IMG/VR virus record: IMGVR_UViG_3300006802_000092
Span: 1-64,000 of that record
Direction: 5' to 3' (one strand)
DNA from: a virus
Length of the DNA: 64,000 nucleotides
Positions 46,085 to 56,026 of this stretch are shown here, piece after piece (the stretch's first letter is position 1; the number at the start of each line of letters is the position of its first letter). The notes beneath the pieces are model-generated. The model saw only the letters and a program-made list of their open reading frames with translations, made no database searches and had not been told where the DNA came from. A program made the position numbers and the translations under genes.

Positions 46085-49000
46085 GAAGTACATCAGCCCA
46101 GACGTTTACCCAACTACGATTAGGGACAACTTTAGGTTGCTGATGGGACAACACTATATTGTTGATGAATTTGGTAATGTAAGTTGGAACCCTGATGCGA
46201 AGGCACTGACCTTCGATCCCTCTACGCTTTCTATAGACCCTACATTGCTGGTACTAGAGCCAAGAAGCCCAGGGGAGTCGCCAAGGACAGTTATTATTAG
46301 AAGGAAAGAAACCACAGAAGTTTTTCCCAAGAATCCAGACTTATTCCTAGGGCTGTCCAGGGACGCATCTAACGGAGTTGCTAAGCTAAAGTTAAAGATT
46401 ACTGGCGATAACCTCAACTACTCCTCAATTAACGAGTTTAAGTCAGATCTTGAGTATATGTTTCAAAATCCCACAACCGACGACGGACGTTTTTACGACA
46501 GAACCTTTGAGTACAGTACACCGGATCTTAGCCCAGAAAATGAATCTGCATCGGAGTATAATTACTTAGTTGAGGAATACGAGGGCTCTATAGCAAATGT
46601 TAGGGAGGAAATACTACCAAATTATTACAACATATCCCTTATAGAAAGGCTTGGAGATGAGGCCACGTTCTATGACGTTTCTGGCTTTCCATTATATACA
46701 ACTCCAACCTATCTTCCTAGCATTGCCAGCGTAGCTAGTGGGTTTGGTGCCTATGAAGTATATCAGGGTATGAAAGACCACACTTTACTATACGGAGGCA
46801 TTGATGAAGATGTTATTGTGAAGCAGGGACTATTTTCCGATTCGTACTTGGAAGAAGACTTTGCTTCTTCTGGACTAAGCTTAGAAGAGTTTTTGCTTTC
46901 TGATTTAGACAAAACATTAGATATTAAGTACACAAATTATTATAAGCAATGGCCTGGGACATACGTAGACCTAGAGTCGGAAGACCAAAGCTCTCTTGAG
47001 GTTAAGGCTAAAAACATTATTTTTTCTTCTGCGACCCTTCCCCTGCTGACCACCCCAGAACTCATAAATACTGTGCCAACTGAAAAGAAGATCCCCTTCT
47101 ATACAGCAGTATATTTTCAGCCAGAATCTTACTCAGAATTCTATACAATAGACGCGCGCCTTATAAGACCAATAGCAAGCGAATTGACAACTAACTCATT
47201 GTATGCTTCATTTGGTTCTCACATAGCAGGTGTATACGATGAAGACTATGTGGACCCTGCTACGGCGACGTTTGGAAGTCCTAGATATTCTTTTGTAGAA
47301 AAGACATTTATCGACTCTACTACCGCCGCGCAAGAAAGGCTATCTGTTTCTCCGCCTCTTCACAACTATGCTCTTTCGTCCATTAGCCTCAAGAATGACA
47401 GCTTTAGATCATTTAACGCTGCCATAACTTATCATAGGGATGTAGCTGCAGGGGATAGCCCTCTACACAGCCCCCAGGATTCATTTGACGATACAAAAAA
47501 ACTTTTTGTGGACATTAAGTCAGCTGGCTTCGATATAGGGAAAACAAACTTAGCGCTAGCTCTCAAAGAAGACCCATCTGTAGATGGCCCTGACCTTCTT
47601 GAGACAGTACTTATAGACAATTCGATACTGCAAACGACACAGCTTTCCTATGAGTCCGGTATACTCCCGGTCAGCGAATATGGTATAGGAGGTCCGGAGG
47701 GACTTTCTAGCCAGGCCAGCCTTTCATTTGACACCACTGAGGGCGGAAATTACTTTGGCAGATTGTACAAAGAGTCTTTTGAAGAAGGAAAGTCATCACA
47801 CAACGAAACAGTCATGTACAGGGTTGCAAAGTATGTTGGAACAAACACGGATGTAGCCCCAGTGCAGAACATCTGGATCCCAGCGCAAGGTGCTGGAACT
47901 TCTCCTGCTTCGCAAATTAAGTATATTGATTCCCAAGTTAAATATGGCCAAGAGTACACTTACGAAATAAGTGCTTTTAAGTACGTCTTTGGCCTAAAAT
48001 ATAAATATGAGCAATCTGAAGGTGGAGAACCAAAGATATCGGTTGTTGAGACTGTTTTAGATGCGGACGGAATTATTATTGGCTACATCGTTAAGTGGGC
48101 AGGGTTTGTTAACTTATTTGAAGATTGGGAAAAGGTTGTAGCAGAAGCGCCATTAAGTAGCGATCCTCCCTGGGCTATATACGCAAACTTGTACGACCCA
48201 TCATACAATTACAACGTAGGAGATTTTTCTGATGCTGCTCCCGGCTTTAACTCCGAGAATGCATACTTTTTAACAATTGAAAGACTAAATGAAATATTGG
48301 AAACATCATGGGATTTGCAACCGAGAACCAACAGCTCCAGATTCTCACTTCTTCTCGGAGACCACGATCCGGTAGTACCCCGATGGAGAGTTCTTTTTGG
48401 GTCTGTGTGGTCAGACGATTACAAAGTTACTCCTGATACTCCTGTGAATGAGACAAACGCTACTCTATTATTTGCACGTCTTAATGGTAACCCCGATTTA
48501 CTACCGGATCTAGATCCATCAACTTTTTCCGTCTCTGATTGGTTAAAGTTGTGGTTCGGCTCATCTAAAAACAGGGTTTTTAGATTTAGAAATCCACTTA
48601 TAGATGATGATCCAAGTATCCAGGGCGCTATTCAGGGTTTCCCTCCATCTCATCATATACTAGAACTCCTGAATAGCGGGCCTGTTTTATCGCCTACTTG
48701 GGGCGGCGTGCGCGCGGGCGGCCCCTCCCTTGGCACTACTATAGTCACCGGCTTTGAGTCATTGGACTCTAGATCAACAGACAACATTGCTAGGGATTTT
48801 AGTGCCCCTACGGTACAATATTACGAAAGTACAATTAGTCAGGTTGAACCTGGAGCAGGTGCTAGCACAATAGAGCTAAGTGGATATGAGGCAGAGTATG
48901 AAATTGTAATGACACCAGTAGTTGAGATTGTAGAGGTACCGTACTTTACAACAACAACCTCGGTTCTCTCAAAGCCCCCACCTCCACCAGAAGTTACGAT

Positions 49001-49736
49001 CACACCATACAGGGCAGTTAACGATACTCTACTTTTCAGCTTCACATCTGCGAATATAGCTACCAATCAGATAGCAATTCCAATTGAAGAGGGGGAGGCA
49101 CAACTATTTGAAAGACATAGGGAAGCGCAAGGAAAACTAGTTGGAGAGGCAATTGAGTTTTCGCAAGATGATACAACTTCTTTCTTTCAAATTTTTAGAA
49201 CGGATACTCCCCCCACTAGGTACTCGGATTTTGCTGGTAAGCTTCGCAACACTGTCTCGACAAGAATTCCAGCTAATAACAGAATTGTTAGAGCGACATC
49301 TATAGCTCACCAAGAGAAGTTGCAACCAAACGTCAAATATTATTACACCTTCAGATCTGTTGATTATCATGGAAACTTCTCCAATCCAACAATCGTTTAT
49401 GAAGTTGAGCTAGTGGATGATGGTGGTGCTGTCTATCTCTTGGTCAAGCCTCATGAATTTCCTTACATTAATAACGAAGTATCTTCGATTGACTTAAAGA
49501 AATTTATGGAGATCATACCTACTTTAGACCAAGTTACTGCAGATGTCCCATTTAACAACAGTTTTACTGACCCAAGTGATATCCCTGATATTCAGCTGGG
49601 AGCAGACTATATAGAAGAAGAAGACAGGATATGGGATAAGACTTTTAAGGTACGCCTGACTTCGAAAAAGACAGGTAAGAAGATAGACTTTAATCTTACA
49701 TTTAACAAAGAAGATTTAAGAAAACGAACTATTTAA
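46074..49736 (+). CDS. Large tail structural protein with fibronectin III-like parts, 1220 aa
   Basis: GTG start at 46074, 5-6 nt after AGAGGAGG, overlapping the previous gene. Segments at residues about 575-640 (MYRVAKYVGTNTD...YGQEYTYEISAFKYVFG) and 1065-1120 (NVKYYYTFRSVDYHGNFSNPTIVYEVELVDDGG) have the 'Y-x-Y-x-V-x-A/S' strands of fibronectin III-like sandwiches. The end (KTFKVRLTSKKTGKKIDFNLTF) is basic. A short GC-rich island lies at 48690-48760. Function within the tail or fibre is unknown. Confidence 0.68.
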   Translation: MATKKYISPDVYPTTIRDNFRLLMGQHYIVDEFGNVSWNPDAKALTFDPSTLSIDPTLLVLEPRSPGESPRTVIIRRKETTEVFPKNPDLFLGLSRDASNGVAKLKLKITGDNLNYSSINEFKSDLEYMFQNPTTDDGRFYDRTFEYSTPDLSPENESASEYNYLVEEYEGSIANVREEILPNYYNISLIERLGDEATFYDVSGFPLYTTPTYLPSIASVASGFGAYEVYQGMKDHTLLYGGIDEDVIVKQGLFSDSYLEEDFASSGLSLEEFLLSDLDKTLDIKYTNYYKQWPGTYVDLESEDQSSLEVKAKNIIFSSATLPLLTTPELINTVPTEKKIPFYTAVYFQPESYSEFYTIDARLIRPIASELTTNSLYASFGSHIAGVYDEDYVDPATATFGSPRYSFVEKTFIDSTTAAQERLSVSPPLHNYALSSISLKNDSFRSFNAAITYHRDVAAGDSPLHSPQDSFDDTKKLFVDIKSAGFDIGKTNLALALKEDPSVDGPDLLETVLIDNSILQTTQLSYESGILPVSEYGIGGPEGLSSQASLSFDTTEGGNYFGRLYKESFEEGKSSHNETVMYRVAKYVGTNTDVAPVQNIWIPAQGAGTSPASQIKYIDSQVKYGQEYTYEISAFKYVFGLKYKYEQSEGGEPKISVVETVLDADGIIIGYIVKWAGFVNLFEDWEKVVAEAPLSSDPPWAIYANLYDPSYNYNVGDFSDAAPGFNSENAYFLTIERLNEILETSWDLQPRTNSSRFSLLLGDHDPVVPRWRVLFGSVWSDDYKVTPDTPVNETNATLLFARLNGNPDLLPDLDPSTFSVSDWLKLWFGSSKNRVFRFRNPLIDDDPSIQGAIQGFPPSHHILELLNSGPVLSPTWGGVRAGGPSLGTTIVTGFESLDSRSTDNIARDFSAPTVQYYESTISQVEPGAGASTIELSGYEAEYEIVMTPVVEIVEVPYFTTTTSVLSKPPPPPEVTITPYRAVNDTLLFSFTSANIATNQIAIPIEEGEAQLFERHREAQGKLVGEAIEFSQDDTTSFFQIFRTDTPPTRYSDFAGKLRNTVSTRIPANNRIVRATSIAHQEKLQPNVKYYYTFRSVDYHGNFSNPTIVYEVELVDDGGAVYLLVKPHEFPYINNEVSSIDLKKFMEIIPTLDQVTADVPFNNSFTDPSDIPDIQLGADYIEEEDRIWDKTFKVRLTSKKTGKKIDFNLTFNKEDLRKRTI

Positions 49737-49755
49737 TTTTTAGAGAGGAACAAAA

Positions 49756-50646
49756 ATGGCTTTTTTGGATAACAGCGGAGACATCATCCTAGATGCTGTC
49801 CTCACCGATGCAGGAAGACGCAGACTAGCTAGGGGAGACGGAACTTTCAATATTTCAAAGTTTGCCCTTGGCGACGATGAGATTAACTACAGACTGTATG
49901 ACCCGACTCATGCAAGCGGCTCTGCTTACTACGATCTTGAGATTCTGCAGACGCCAGTTCTTGAAGCTTTTACGAGCCCAGGCTCGCAGCTACATCACCG
50001 ACTAGTCACTCTGAGTAGGAATGATTTCCTCTACTTACCTATCCTAGAGCTTTTTGAAACAACAGGAACAACAAGGGATTCAACAACAAATGCGTTCCTA
50101 ATCGCGGTTAACCAATCAACCGAGACCAGTTCTGACATCTCAACAAGGGCAGGAGTAATCTACGGTGAGAATAGCAATTCAACAAACTCTACAACAGTCC
50201 GTATAGACCAGGGAGTAGACGCCAATGGTAACCTTGCAGTTGCAGCGCTCACAGGTGATCTACTAGAGACTCAATATGAGATCAAGATGGACAACAGATT
50301 CGGCACGCTTGTTAGTCGTTCCGGCACATCGATCCCAGCTAGCTTTGTTGACGAAGATAATGTAGCTACATACTTTGTCTCTCAGGGTGGGTCCGCCTCA
50401 GTCGTATCGCTAATTAACGATCTGACAGCAGATGGGTCGTCCATCAATGGTCGTAGAGGCACTAGAGTCGAATTTAGAATTAGCGCCACTCTTGACGTTA
50501 ACGGTAGTGACACCCTATTTACTAGACTTGGCGGCACTTCTACGGTTGGGTCAACAAGCGTTAAGCACATTGATTCAACAGTGAAAGTGACTGGAGTCTC
50601 AACAGGCTACAGCATCGATATTCCAGTAAGATACATCAAGGTTTGA
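49756..50646 (+). CDS. Tail/fibre protein, 296 aa
   Basis: ATG after AGAGAGGA. N-terminus FLDNSGDIILDAVLTDAGRRRLARGDGTFNISKFALGDDEINY is the kind of phage domain (LTd.GR..LA.Gdg.f.I..FalGDDeInY) that begins many tail proteins of environmental phages. The rest is beta-rich with Thr/Ser-rich loops and an RYIKV end. Role in the virion is unknown. Followed by two related proteins. Confidence 0.7.
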   Translation: MAFLDNSGDIILDAVLTDAGRRRLARGDGTFNISKFALGDDEINYRLYDPTHASGSAYYDLEILQTPVLEAFTSPGSQLHHRLVTLSRNDFLYLPILELFETTGTTRDSTTNAFLIAVNQSTETSSDISTRAGVIYGENSNSTNSTTVRIDQGVDANGNLAVAALTGDLLETQYEIKMDNRFGTLVSRSGTSIPASFVDEDNVATYFVSQGGSASVVSLINDLTADGSSINGRRGTRVEFRISATLDVNGSDTLFTRLGGTSTVGSTSVKHIDSTVKVTGVSTGYSIDIPVRYIKV

Positions 50647-50661
50647 TAAAGGAAAGTAATT

Positions 50662-51822
50662 ATGGCATCAACTTATAAGTCTCTAGTCTCGGGCGATTCA
50701 ACTTCTACAAGGACTCTCCTTCACGAGTCTATCCCTGTTACGGGAAGCATTGTGTCTGGTACTTACGGCGGCTCCTCAGTGGCCCTAGGTTCCGAGCCAC
50801 ACATCAAGACTTACTCCCATGGCATGTTTGAGAGCGTCTATGATTATCCTTATCTAAGTTCCTCCGCAAACCACATCTTCGATATTACGGCGGGTATAGC
50901 AGATTCAAGTGCCCTTAGTTCCTCAACAACCTCTCAGACTTCAAAGAAGATTAACATCTATAACCAGATGGCCCAAGTGCTTATGGGATATGATGAAACT
51001 GGTTCTGTTCGTCTATTTGACGAAGACGGAGATATTATTGCTGGTGGCACTAAGCTCAAGGAGTGCTATTTTGTTAACTTTTCAAGAATCCTTACAAAGG
51101 ATGAAATTAAGAAGGGTACCTTTGAGCTTGAACTCGGTGTGTCAGGGTCTAGATCCCAGGATGGAACGGCGTTTGACAAGAGAATTAAGCTAACAGACAC
51201 ATCAGGCTCAGATGGTTACTTTGTCAACTCTCCTGCTGGTGAGTATGGTGTTCTTTTCGCGTCCTCCTCAGCTATTGATTCAGCTGCCAACATACAGGGC
51301 GAAACCTTGGGTAATGCAACTACAAACCCAGCGTGTGGACTAGTGTTTTACCAGGCAGGTATCGCTGTTGTTTCCGGCTCAGTATTTAATGATGCCGCTG
51401 ACGGTGGTATCTTGTCTAACACGGCTCCAGGGACTCTTCAGGTATTATCTACGGGAGGTACAACAGGGTTTAACACAGTTACTGCCTCTACGATTCAGGT
51501 GATGGCTGACGAGCTTAGAAATAGAATTTACAATATTCAGTTCAATAACACTACTGAGCTTAACTCAACAATTTATTTCTGCCGCGTTAACAACACAGAA
51601 TTCAATTACAGTGCTAACCCAACATACTTGTCAACTTCATCTGGCGGGCCAAGCGAGATTGTTGTTAAGGATGGTTCTGTTGCTTCGGACCCTCACTCTT
51701 ACATTACAACAGTTGGGCTTTATTCTGCGGACAATGAGCTAATGGCTGTCGCTAAGCTATCTGAGCCTATCAAGAAGGACCCATCAAACGAGTTAACGCT
51801 AAGAGTCCGCTTAGATTACTAG
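50662..51822 (+). CDS. Tail protein, 386 aa, paralogue of the next gene
   Basis: Ribosome binding site AAGGAAAG. The last about 70 residues (NNTEFNYSANPTYLSTSSG...YITTVGLYSADNELMAVAKLSEPIKKD...LTLRVRLDY) are shared, with the same order of motifs, with the protein at 51832. The N-terminal part contains beta-rich Ser/Gly loops (SSTTSQTSKKIN) and no recognised family. The common C-terminal domain probably attaches both proteins to the same partner. Confidence 0.72.
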   Translation: MASTYKSLVSGDSTSTRTLLHESIPVTGSIVSGTYGGSSVALGSEPHIKTYSHGMFESVYDYPYLSSSANHIFDITAGIADSSALSSSTTSQTSKKINIYNQMAQVLMGYDETGSVRLFDEDGDIIAGGTKLKECYFVNFSRILTKDEIKKGTFELELGVSGSRSQDGTAFDKRIKLTDTSGSDGYFVNSPAGEYGVLFASSSAIDSAANIQGETLGNATTNPACGLVFYQAGIAVVSGSVFNDAADGGILSNTAPGTLQVLSTGGTTGFNTVTASTIQVMADELRNRIYNIQFNNTTELNSTIYFCRVNNTEFNYSANPTYLSTSSGGPSEIVVKDGSVASDPHSYITTVGLYSADNELMAVAKLSEPIKKDPSNELTLRVRLDY

Positions 51823-51831
51823 GGGGGACTT

Positions 51832-53247
51832 ATGTCTTATTACAAATTTACAAATAATGATTTATTTGTAAACTTTATTGAAACAAACCCCTCCTGCAAG
51901 TTTGATATCTATAACTCTCACATATTCTACAATAATAAAGGAGAGTTAGCAGGAGAGTTTGCTTCCAGTGTCCCTGGTGTTCCCACCGGGCATGTTAGCT
52001 TGTACGAAATGAACGTAGATAGGACAGAGAGCGATACAGGTCTTATCTACGCTTTTATTACGAAAGACAGCTCACTTACTACTTTTAAGACTGTTTCAAC
52101 ATCTGATTTCTATTCTTTTGAGTACGGAGATACAATTAGCGGCTCATCCTACCCCCTCTCTGCTTCGATAGTTAGAGAATTTTTTGATGACAACCACTTC
52201 TCCACAATGAGGGCAAATAATGAAACTGTCCTTAACGATGAGAGGACAGAGAATCTAGGTATACCACTTAAGCTTGAGGACGGCGACACTACTGATAGCG
52301 GTCTCCCTGCTTTTGACACGCACAACGTTGTTACTAGTCTGTCAACAGTCGCTAGGAACAGCGTAGATAGATATGAGAGACTTAAGACTCTGTTGTCCGC
52401 CTCCCACATTAACAGTCTTAAGAACACTATTAATGCGAATTCTTTTATGAGTCCACACTTTAGGTACTCTGCTTCTTTCTCTGACGGGTATGCTAGAGAT
52501 TTAGATGTAGTGCCTGTCAACCTCATAAGCGTTCCAAGCATATTCTATGGAGCAGGGATTGAGAGAGGAACATTAGATATAAAATACTACTTGACTGGTA
52601 CTCTTATAGGACACCTAAAGGACGAGAACAGGAACGGAGAGCTTATCCAAGTTGGCCCTGAGGGCAGCACAGGATCTGGTAGTGTGGCCGGTGTAGCCCT
52701 ATACAAGCAGGGCTTTGTTATCTTAACTGGAAGCTGGAACCTTCAAACTACTGGCCCATCATCCGACGCAGAACTAAACTACAAAAACACTGGAACAGCT
52801 GTAACTTCTTCATGGCTGTACTTTGGTGTTGGCGCAAATGACGGTATCCCAAATGATGGCGATAGTGCAGACACTAGGGCATCTGCTAGTTTCTCTATGA
52901 TGTTCTCAGGATCTAGCCAGGTTCCTGTCATGACTATGCTTACTCACGCTCCAAAGGGCGAGCTAAACTACTCAAACAACCCAACTTATTTGAGTCGTAG
53001 TACGACGACCGGCTACTACTCAAGTGTAACAAGCTCAGTTCTTTATTCGGAACCAGAACTGGATACAGTAAATATTGTAAGTTCTTCCTATGATACGCCA
53101 ACTGGTAGCTTTGCTAAAGAAACATATATATCGAAGATTGGCTTATATGACAAAGATAAAAACTTAATTGGCGTGACAACTGTTGCAAAACCTGTTAAGA
53201 AGACAGAGGACAGGGAATTTACTTTTAAAGTTAAGTTGGACATATGA
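51832..53247 (+). CDS. Tail protein, 471 aa, paralogue of the previous gene
   Basis: AGGGGGG lies 6-7 nt before the ATG. The C-terminus (LNYSNNPTYLSRS...YISKIGLYDKDKNLIGVTTVAKPVKKTEDREFTFKVKLDI) has the same sequence order as the end of the preceding protein. The N-terminal half is unlike it (YYKFTNNDLFVNFIETNPSCKFDIYNS). Overlaps the RuvC-like gene by 4 nt, marking the end of the tail block. Confidence 0.72.
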   Translation: MSYYKFTNNDLFVNFIETNPSCKFDIYNSHIFYNNKGELAGEFASSVPGVPTGHVSLYEMNVDRTESDTGLIYAFITKDSSLTTFKTVSTSDFYSFEYGDTISGSSYPLSASIVREFFDDNHFSTMRANNETVLNDERTENLGIPLKLEDGDTTDSGLPAFDTHNVVTSLSTVARNSVDRYERLKTLLSASHINSLKNTINANSFMSPHFRYSASFSDGYARDLDVVPVNLISVPSIFYGAGIERGTLDIKYYLTGTLIGHLKDENRNGELIQVGPEGSTGSGSVAGVALYKQGFVILTGSWNLQTTGPSSDAELNYKNTGTAVTSSWLYFGVGANDGIPNDGDSADTRASASFSMMFSGSSQVPVMTMLTHAPKGELNYSNNPTYLSRSTTTGYYSSVTSSVLYSEPELDTVNIVSSSYDTPTGSFAKETYISKIGLYDKDKNLIGVTTVAKPVKKTEDREFTFKVKLDI

Positions 53248-53777
53248 TACTAGGGCTAGATATAAGCACCTCAATTATAGGCTATACGATATTAGATGAG
53301 GATGCAAAATTAATACAATGCGAAGCATGGGACTTAAGAAACAAACGCTTATTTCCAGATCTCTATAATAAAGCATCGTTTATTAAGGAAAGGCTTAAGG
53401 AAATAAACCTTTACTATGAGATAAAGCATGTCTATATAGAGGAGCCGTTTGTGTTCTTCCGAGCAGGAGGCTCAACAGCCAAGACAATGGCTAAGCTACA
53501 AGCATTCAACGGAATTGTATCTTGGCTGTGTCATGACACTTTTGGATTTAGTCCAGTTCATATATCTCCAGCACAAGCAAGAAAGCTAAACGGTATCAAA
53601 GTATCCAGAGGTCAAAAGGCAAAAGAAGTTGTTTTAGACTATTTATTGAAGAATGAAGATTCTTTTACTATTGAATACACTAGCAAAGGAAACCCAAAGC
53701 CAGCTTCATACGATAGAGCAGATAGCTTGATCATAGCAAGAGCCTGTTATCATATAATTGGAGAACCAACAGAATGA
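53244..53777 (+). CDS. RuvC-like Holliday junction resolvase
   Basis: 177 aa, near the RuvC norm. GLDISTSIIGYTILDED holds the first catalytic Asp (residue 5); VYIEEPF (about 64-70) holds the Glu pair; ISPAQARKLNGIKVSRGQKAKE and SYDRADSLIIARAC (about 154-167) give the C-terminal Asp pair. The RNase H fold resolves branched DNA before packaging. Placed between tail and replication genes, with ATGA overlaps on both sides. Confidence 0.9.
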   Translation: MILGLDISTSIIGYTILDEDAKLIQCEAWDLRNKRLFPDLYNKASFIKERLKEINLYYEIKHVYIEEPFVFFRAGGSTAKTMAKLQAFNGIVSWLCHDTFGFSPVHISPAQARKLNGIKVSRGQKAKEVVLDYLLKNEDSFTIEYTSKGNPKPASYDRADSLIIARACYHIIGEPTE

Positions 53778-55987
53778 CACATAAGTTGACCGAATTTGAA
53801 ATAAATCAAATCATTATTGAAGAAACTAAGTCTTTTATGGAAGAGAGGCGGCAGTTAAATGAAATTGCGCCGCTTTATGTAGCAGGTGTAGGGTTGACAG
53901 GTCTTGGTAAAGCAGCCATGGCCGCGATGGCAGGGCTTGGTTTGTGGTCTGGCTATGAGCACGTCAAGAATCTAACAGCTGATCCTGATGTCGAGGGCAT
54001 ACTGAGGATGATTCCAGAAGAGGAGTCAAAGGTTGCAAAACAAAAGATGAAGGAGTATTTTGAAGCGTATACAAACCTTGTAAAGCAGACTACAAATTAT
54101 ATATTTATTCCAACATCAACGCTAGCTCGTGCTGCTGAATATGTGCCAGATCTGGGACTTAGCAATTTATATGCATGGGCCACGGGAGGCGAGGACAAGA
54201 CAGAGGGGTTTACAGTAAATTTTGAACCTGGCAAGCCCTCCAAGGATGCACAAGCTAGGCAGGTTGCATTTTTACAAGAATTAAATAAAATTGTAGAAGA
54301 AAACCCTCCCATCGTAACAACAGAATTACGTCCTGGCCTTATAAGCACTAGGGTAAAAGCATTAGTTAAAAGCACAATAGAGAGGGAATTTGAGATTGCC
54401 AGGCAACCCACTCTAGTTGGAAGCTATATGAACCTGATGCCGGCAAAATCCTCTACACAGGCGATTGCTCAATTAAACAAACTAGTTGACGCTTTAGAGG
54501 CGGCTGCAATCGCCGCCAACCAAGCCACAGAGGATGGAAAGGCAAGAGCTTTAGCGAAAGCTAAAGAGGAGACACCAGAAACCCCAACCAAACCCGGTGA
54601 AGAAGGAACGCAGGGTGGAGTTGAGCAAGTTAGGGCTGCGCTTACTCCCAAATACACATATACAGCGGCTACACAGGAAAGCGTCCTCGCAGGTCGTGAT
54701 GTGGTCAAGCCATTTGATAAGACATCTAGAACTGGAGTTGTTGGTGTTATACAGGGGCTGCTGCAACAAGCTGGCTTTCCAATTGGCAAAGATGGATTCT
54801 TTGGTCCAAAAACAAAAGAAGCTGTTGAAAAGTTCCAGCAGAGTACAGGCTCCGCTTTGCAAGAGCAAGATGCGGCAGAGGGCGTTGTAGATTCGGAATT
54901 GTTAAATAGGCTAATAGATGTTGCAAGTCAAGAAGAAGTGGAAGCAATTACAAATGGCGATTTGTTGCCGGCAACACCAACAACCGTTAGGCAGGATGAA
55001 GCTTCGGCTGATAACATCCCAGCCCCTGCGCTTAAGAAAAAAATTGAAAAACTTGAAGCTAGAATAAAGCAAGGCAAAGTTAACAAAAAGGCTAAAGCTC
55101 AAGCCCGTCTTAACAGGATGAAGCTTAGACTAGACTATAAGATGGGCAAAACTGCCCTTAGACAACAAAGGAAACCAAAGAAAATGAATGTCACAGAGAA
55201 ACAGTTGCAAGAAATGATTATTGAAGAAATAAAAATAGTCTTAGCAGAGGAAGTGACGACGGGGCCAGTCGATCTCTCTAGCGCAGACGGCGTTTTACAA
55301 TACCTGCAAAGCAGTGGCTCATGGGATAGCTGGGGCAGGACAGATCGGGAGAGGTTAGATGTAGCAAGTCTAATTTATAAAACTATGTTTAAGCTTTTTG
55401 ATACTCCACCAAGATCGCATAAGGAGTTGCAGCGTAATGACAAGATTCTCAGTTTACTAGCAGATCCTTTAATGTTTGAACCACCGGCTGAAGGTGGTTT
55501 TAAAGGTGCCGTGGCTCAGATGTACCCCAAGTTAAGACAGAAAATGCCAACGCAAGTTGTTGAGCCAACGCAAGAGCCAGAGTCCACCACGGATACTCCA
55601 CCCGCAAAAAAAGCTATAGCAGCATCCTGGGAAGCATACGTAGGCACTGATCAGACCAAGAAAAAGATCCGTGATCTTTGGGTTGCTTTGACAGATGAGA
55701 CGCTTAATGAAGGACTAGCCGAAGAAGGATATAATTCATCCTTTAAGAGTTGGGTGAAATGGTATAAGAGTACGGTTGAGGCCGACCCAAGTATTAAATT
55801 CCTCAGTCCAGAGCAGGTAGTTAATAAACTAGAAGACATGTTCGAAAAGGGGACAGAAGCCATTAGAAATAAAATCCAGAAAGGAGCAGGTCCATGGGAT
55901 AATAAAGACCCCTCTTCCCCAAAGACGATCGTAAGTAAAATAGAGGAATCAGTATATAGCCGCTGGCAAAAGCTAATCAAGGGCTAA
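53774..55987 (+). CDS. Peptidoglycan-binding-domain protein with two capsid-tag-like helices
   Basis: 737 aa. N-terminus FEINQIIIEETKSFMEE is a short amphipathic helix ending in Ile-x-Glu-like text; a hydrophobic stretch follows at residues 33-56. Residues about 317-375 (VVGVIQGLLQQAGFPIGKDGFFGPKTKEAVEKFQ) match a PG_binding_1 domain. A basic Lys-rich linker (residues about 415-470) leads to Met471, after which EKQLQEMIIEEIKIVLAEE repeats the N-terminal helix type. The final 240 residues are helical with no recognised family. It may be a cargo or ejected virion protein that attacks the wall (inference). Confidence 0.8.
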   Translation: MTHKLTEFEINQIIIEETKSFMEERRQLNEIAPLYVAGVGLTGLGKAAMAAMAGLGLWSGYEHVKNLTADPDVEGILRMIPEEESKVAKQKMKEYFEAYTNLVKQTTNYIFIPTSTLARAAEYVPDLGLSNLYAWATGGEDKTEGFTVNFEPGKPSKDAQARQVAFLQELNKIVEENPPIVTTELRPGLISTRVKALVKSTIEREFEIARQPTLVGSYMNLMPAKSSTQAIAQLNKLVDALEAAAIAANQATEDGKARALAKAKEETPETPTKPGEEGTQGGVEQVRAALTPKYTYTAATQESVLAGRDVVKPFDKTSRTGVVGVIQGLLQQAGFPIGKDGFFGPKTKEAVEKFQQSTGSALQEQDAAEGVVDSELLNRLIDVASQEEVEAITNGDLLPATPTTVRQDEASADNIPAPALKKKIEKLEARIKQGKVNKKAKAQARLNRMKLRLDYKMGKTALRQQRKPKKMNVTEKQLQEMIIEEIKIVLAEEVTTGPVDLSSADGVLQYLQSSGSWDSWGRTDRERLDVASLIYKTMFKLFDTPPRSHKELQRNDKILSLLADPLMFEPPAEGGFKGAVAQMYPKLRQKMPTQVVEPTQEPESTTDTPPAKKAIAASWEAYVGTDQTKKKIRDLWVALTDETLNEGLAEEGYNSSFKSWVKWYKSTVEADPSIKFLSPEQVVNKLEDMFEKGTEAIRNKIQKGAGPWDNKDPSSPKTIVSKIEESVYSRWQKLIKG
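55184..55987 (+). other. Possible internal translation start inside the peptidoglycan-binding gene
   Basis: ATG 55184 is in frame at codon 471, with AAAGGAAA about 10 nt upstream. It begins a second copy of the helix seen at the protein's own N-terminus, so a separate 267-aa product is plausible. No stop codon separates the two parts. Confidence 0.4.
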
Positions 55988-55991
55988 ATGT

Positions 55992-56020
55992 TTGACTAGA
56001 TTATCTCTCTATGCTATACT
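55992..56020 (+). promoter_or_regulatory. Strong sigma70-type promoter before primase
   Basis: TTGACT (55992-55997), 17-nt spacer, TATACT (56015-56020). The expected start site, 6-7 nt downstream, is at or beside the primase ATG (56027), which predicts a leaderless transcript. It separates the late-type genes from the replication block. Confidence 0.75.
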
Positions 56021-56026
56021 CATGGC

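Noticed and set aside
9811-51840. 13-nt identity GGGGGACTTATGT at 9813 and 51825
   Set aside because: A 13-mer match is expected by chance many times in 64 kb; both being at ribosome sites is only suggestive.
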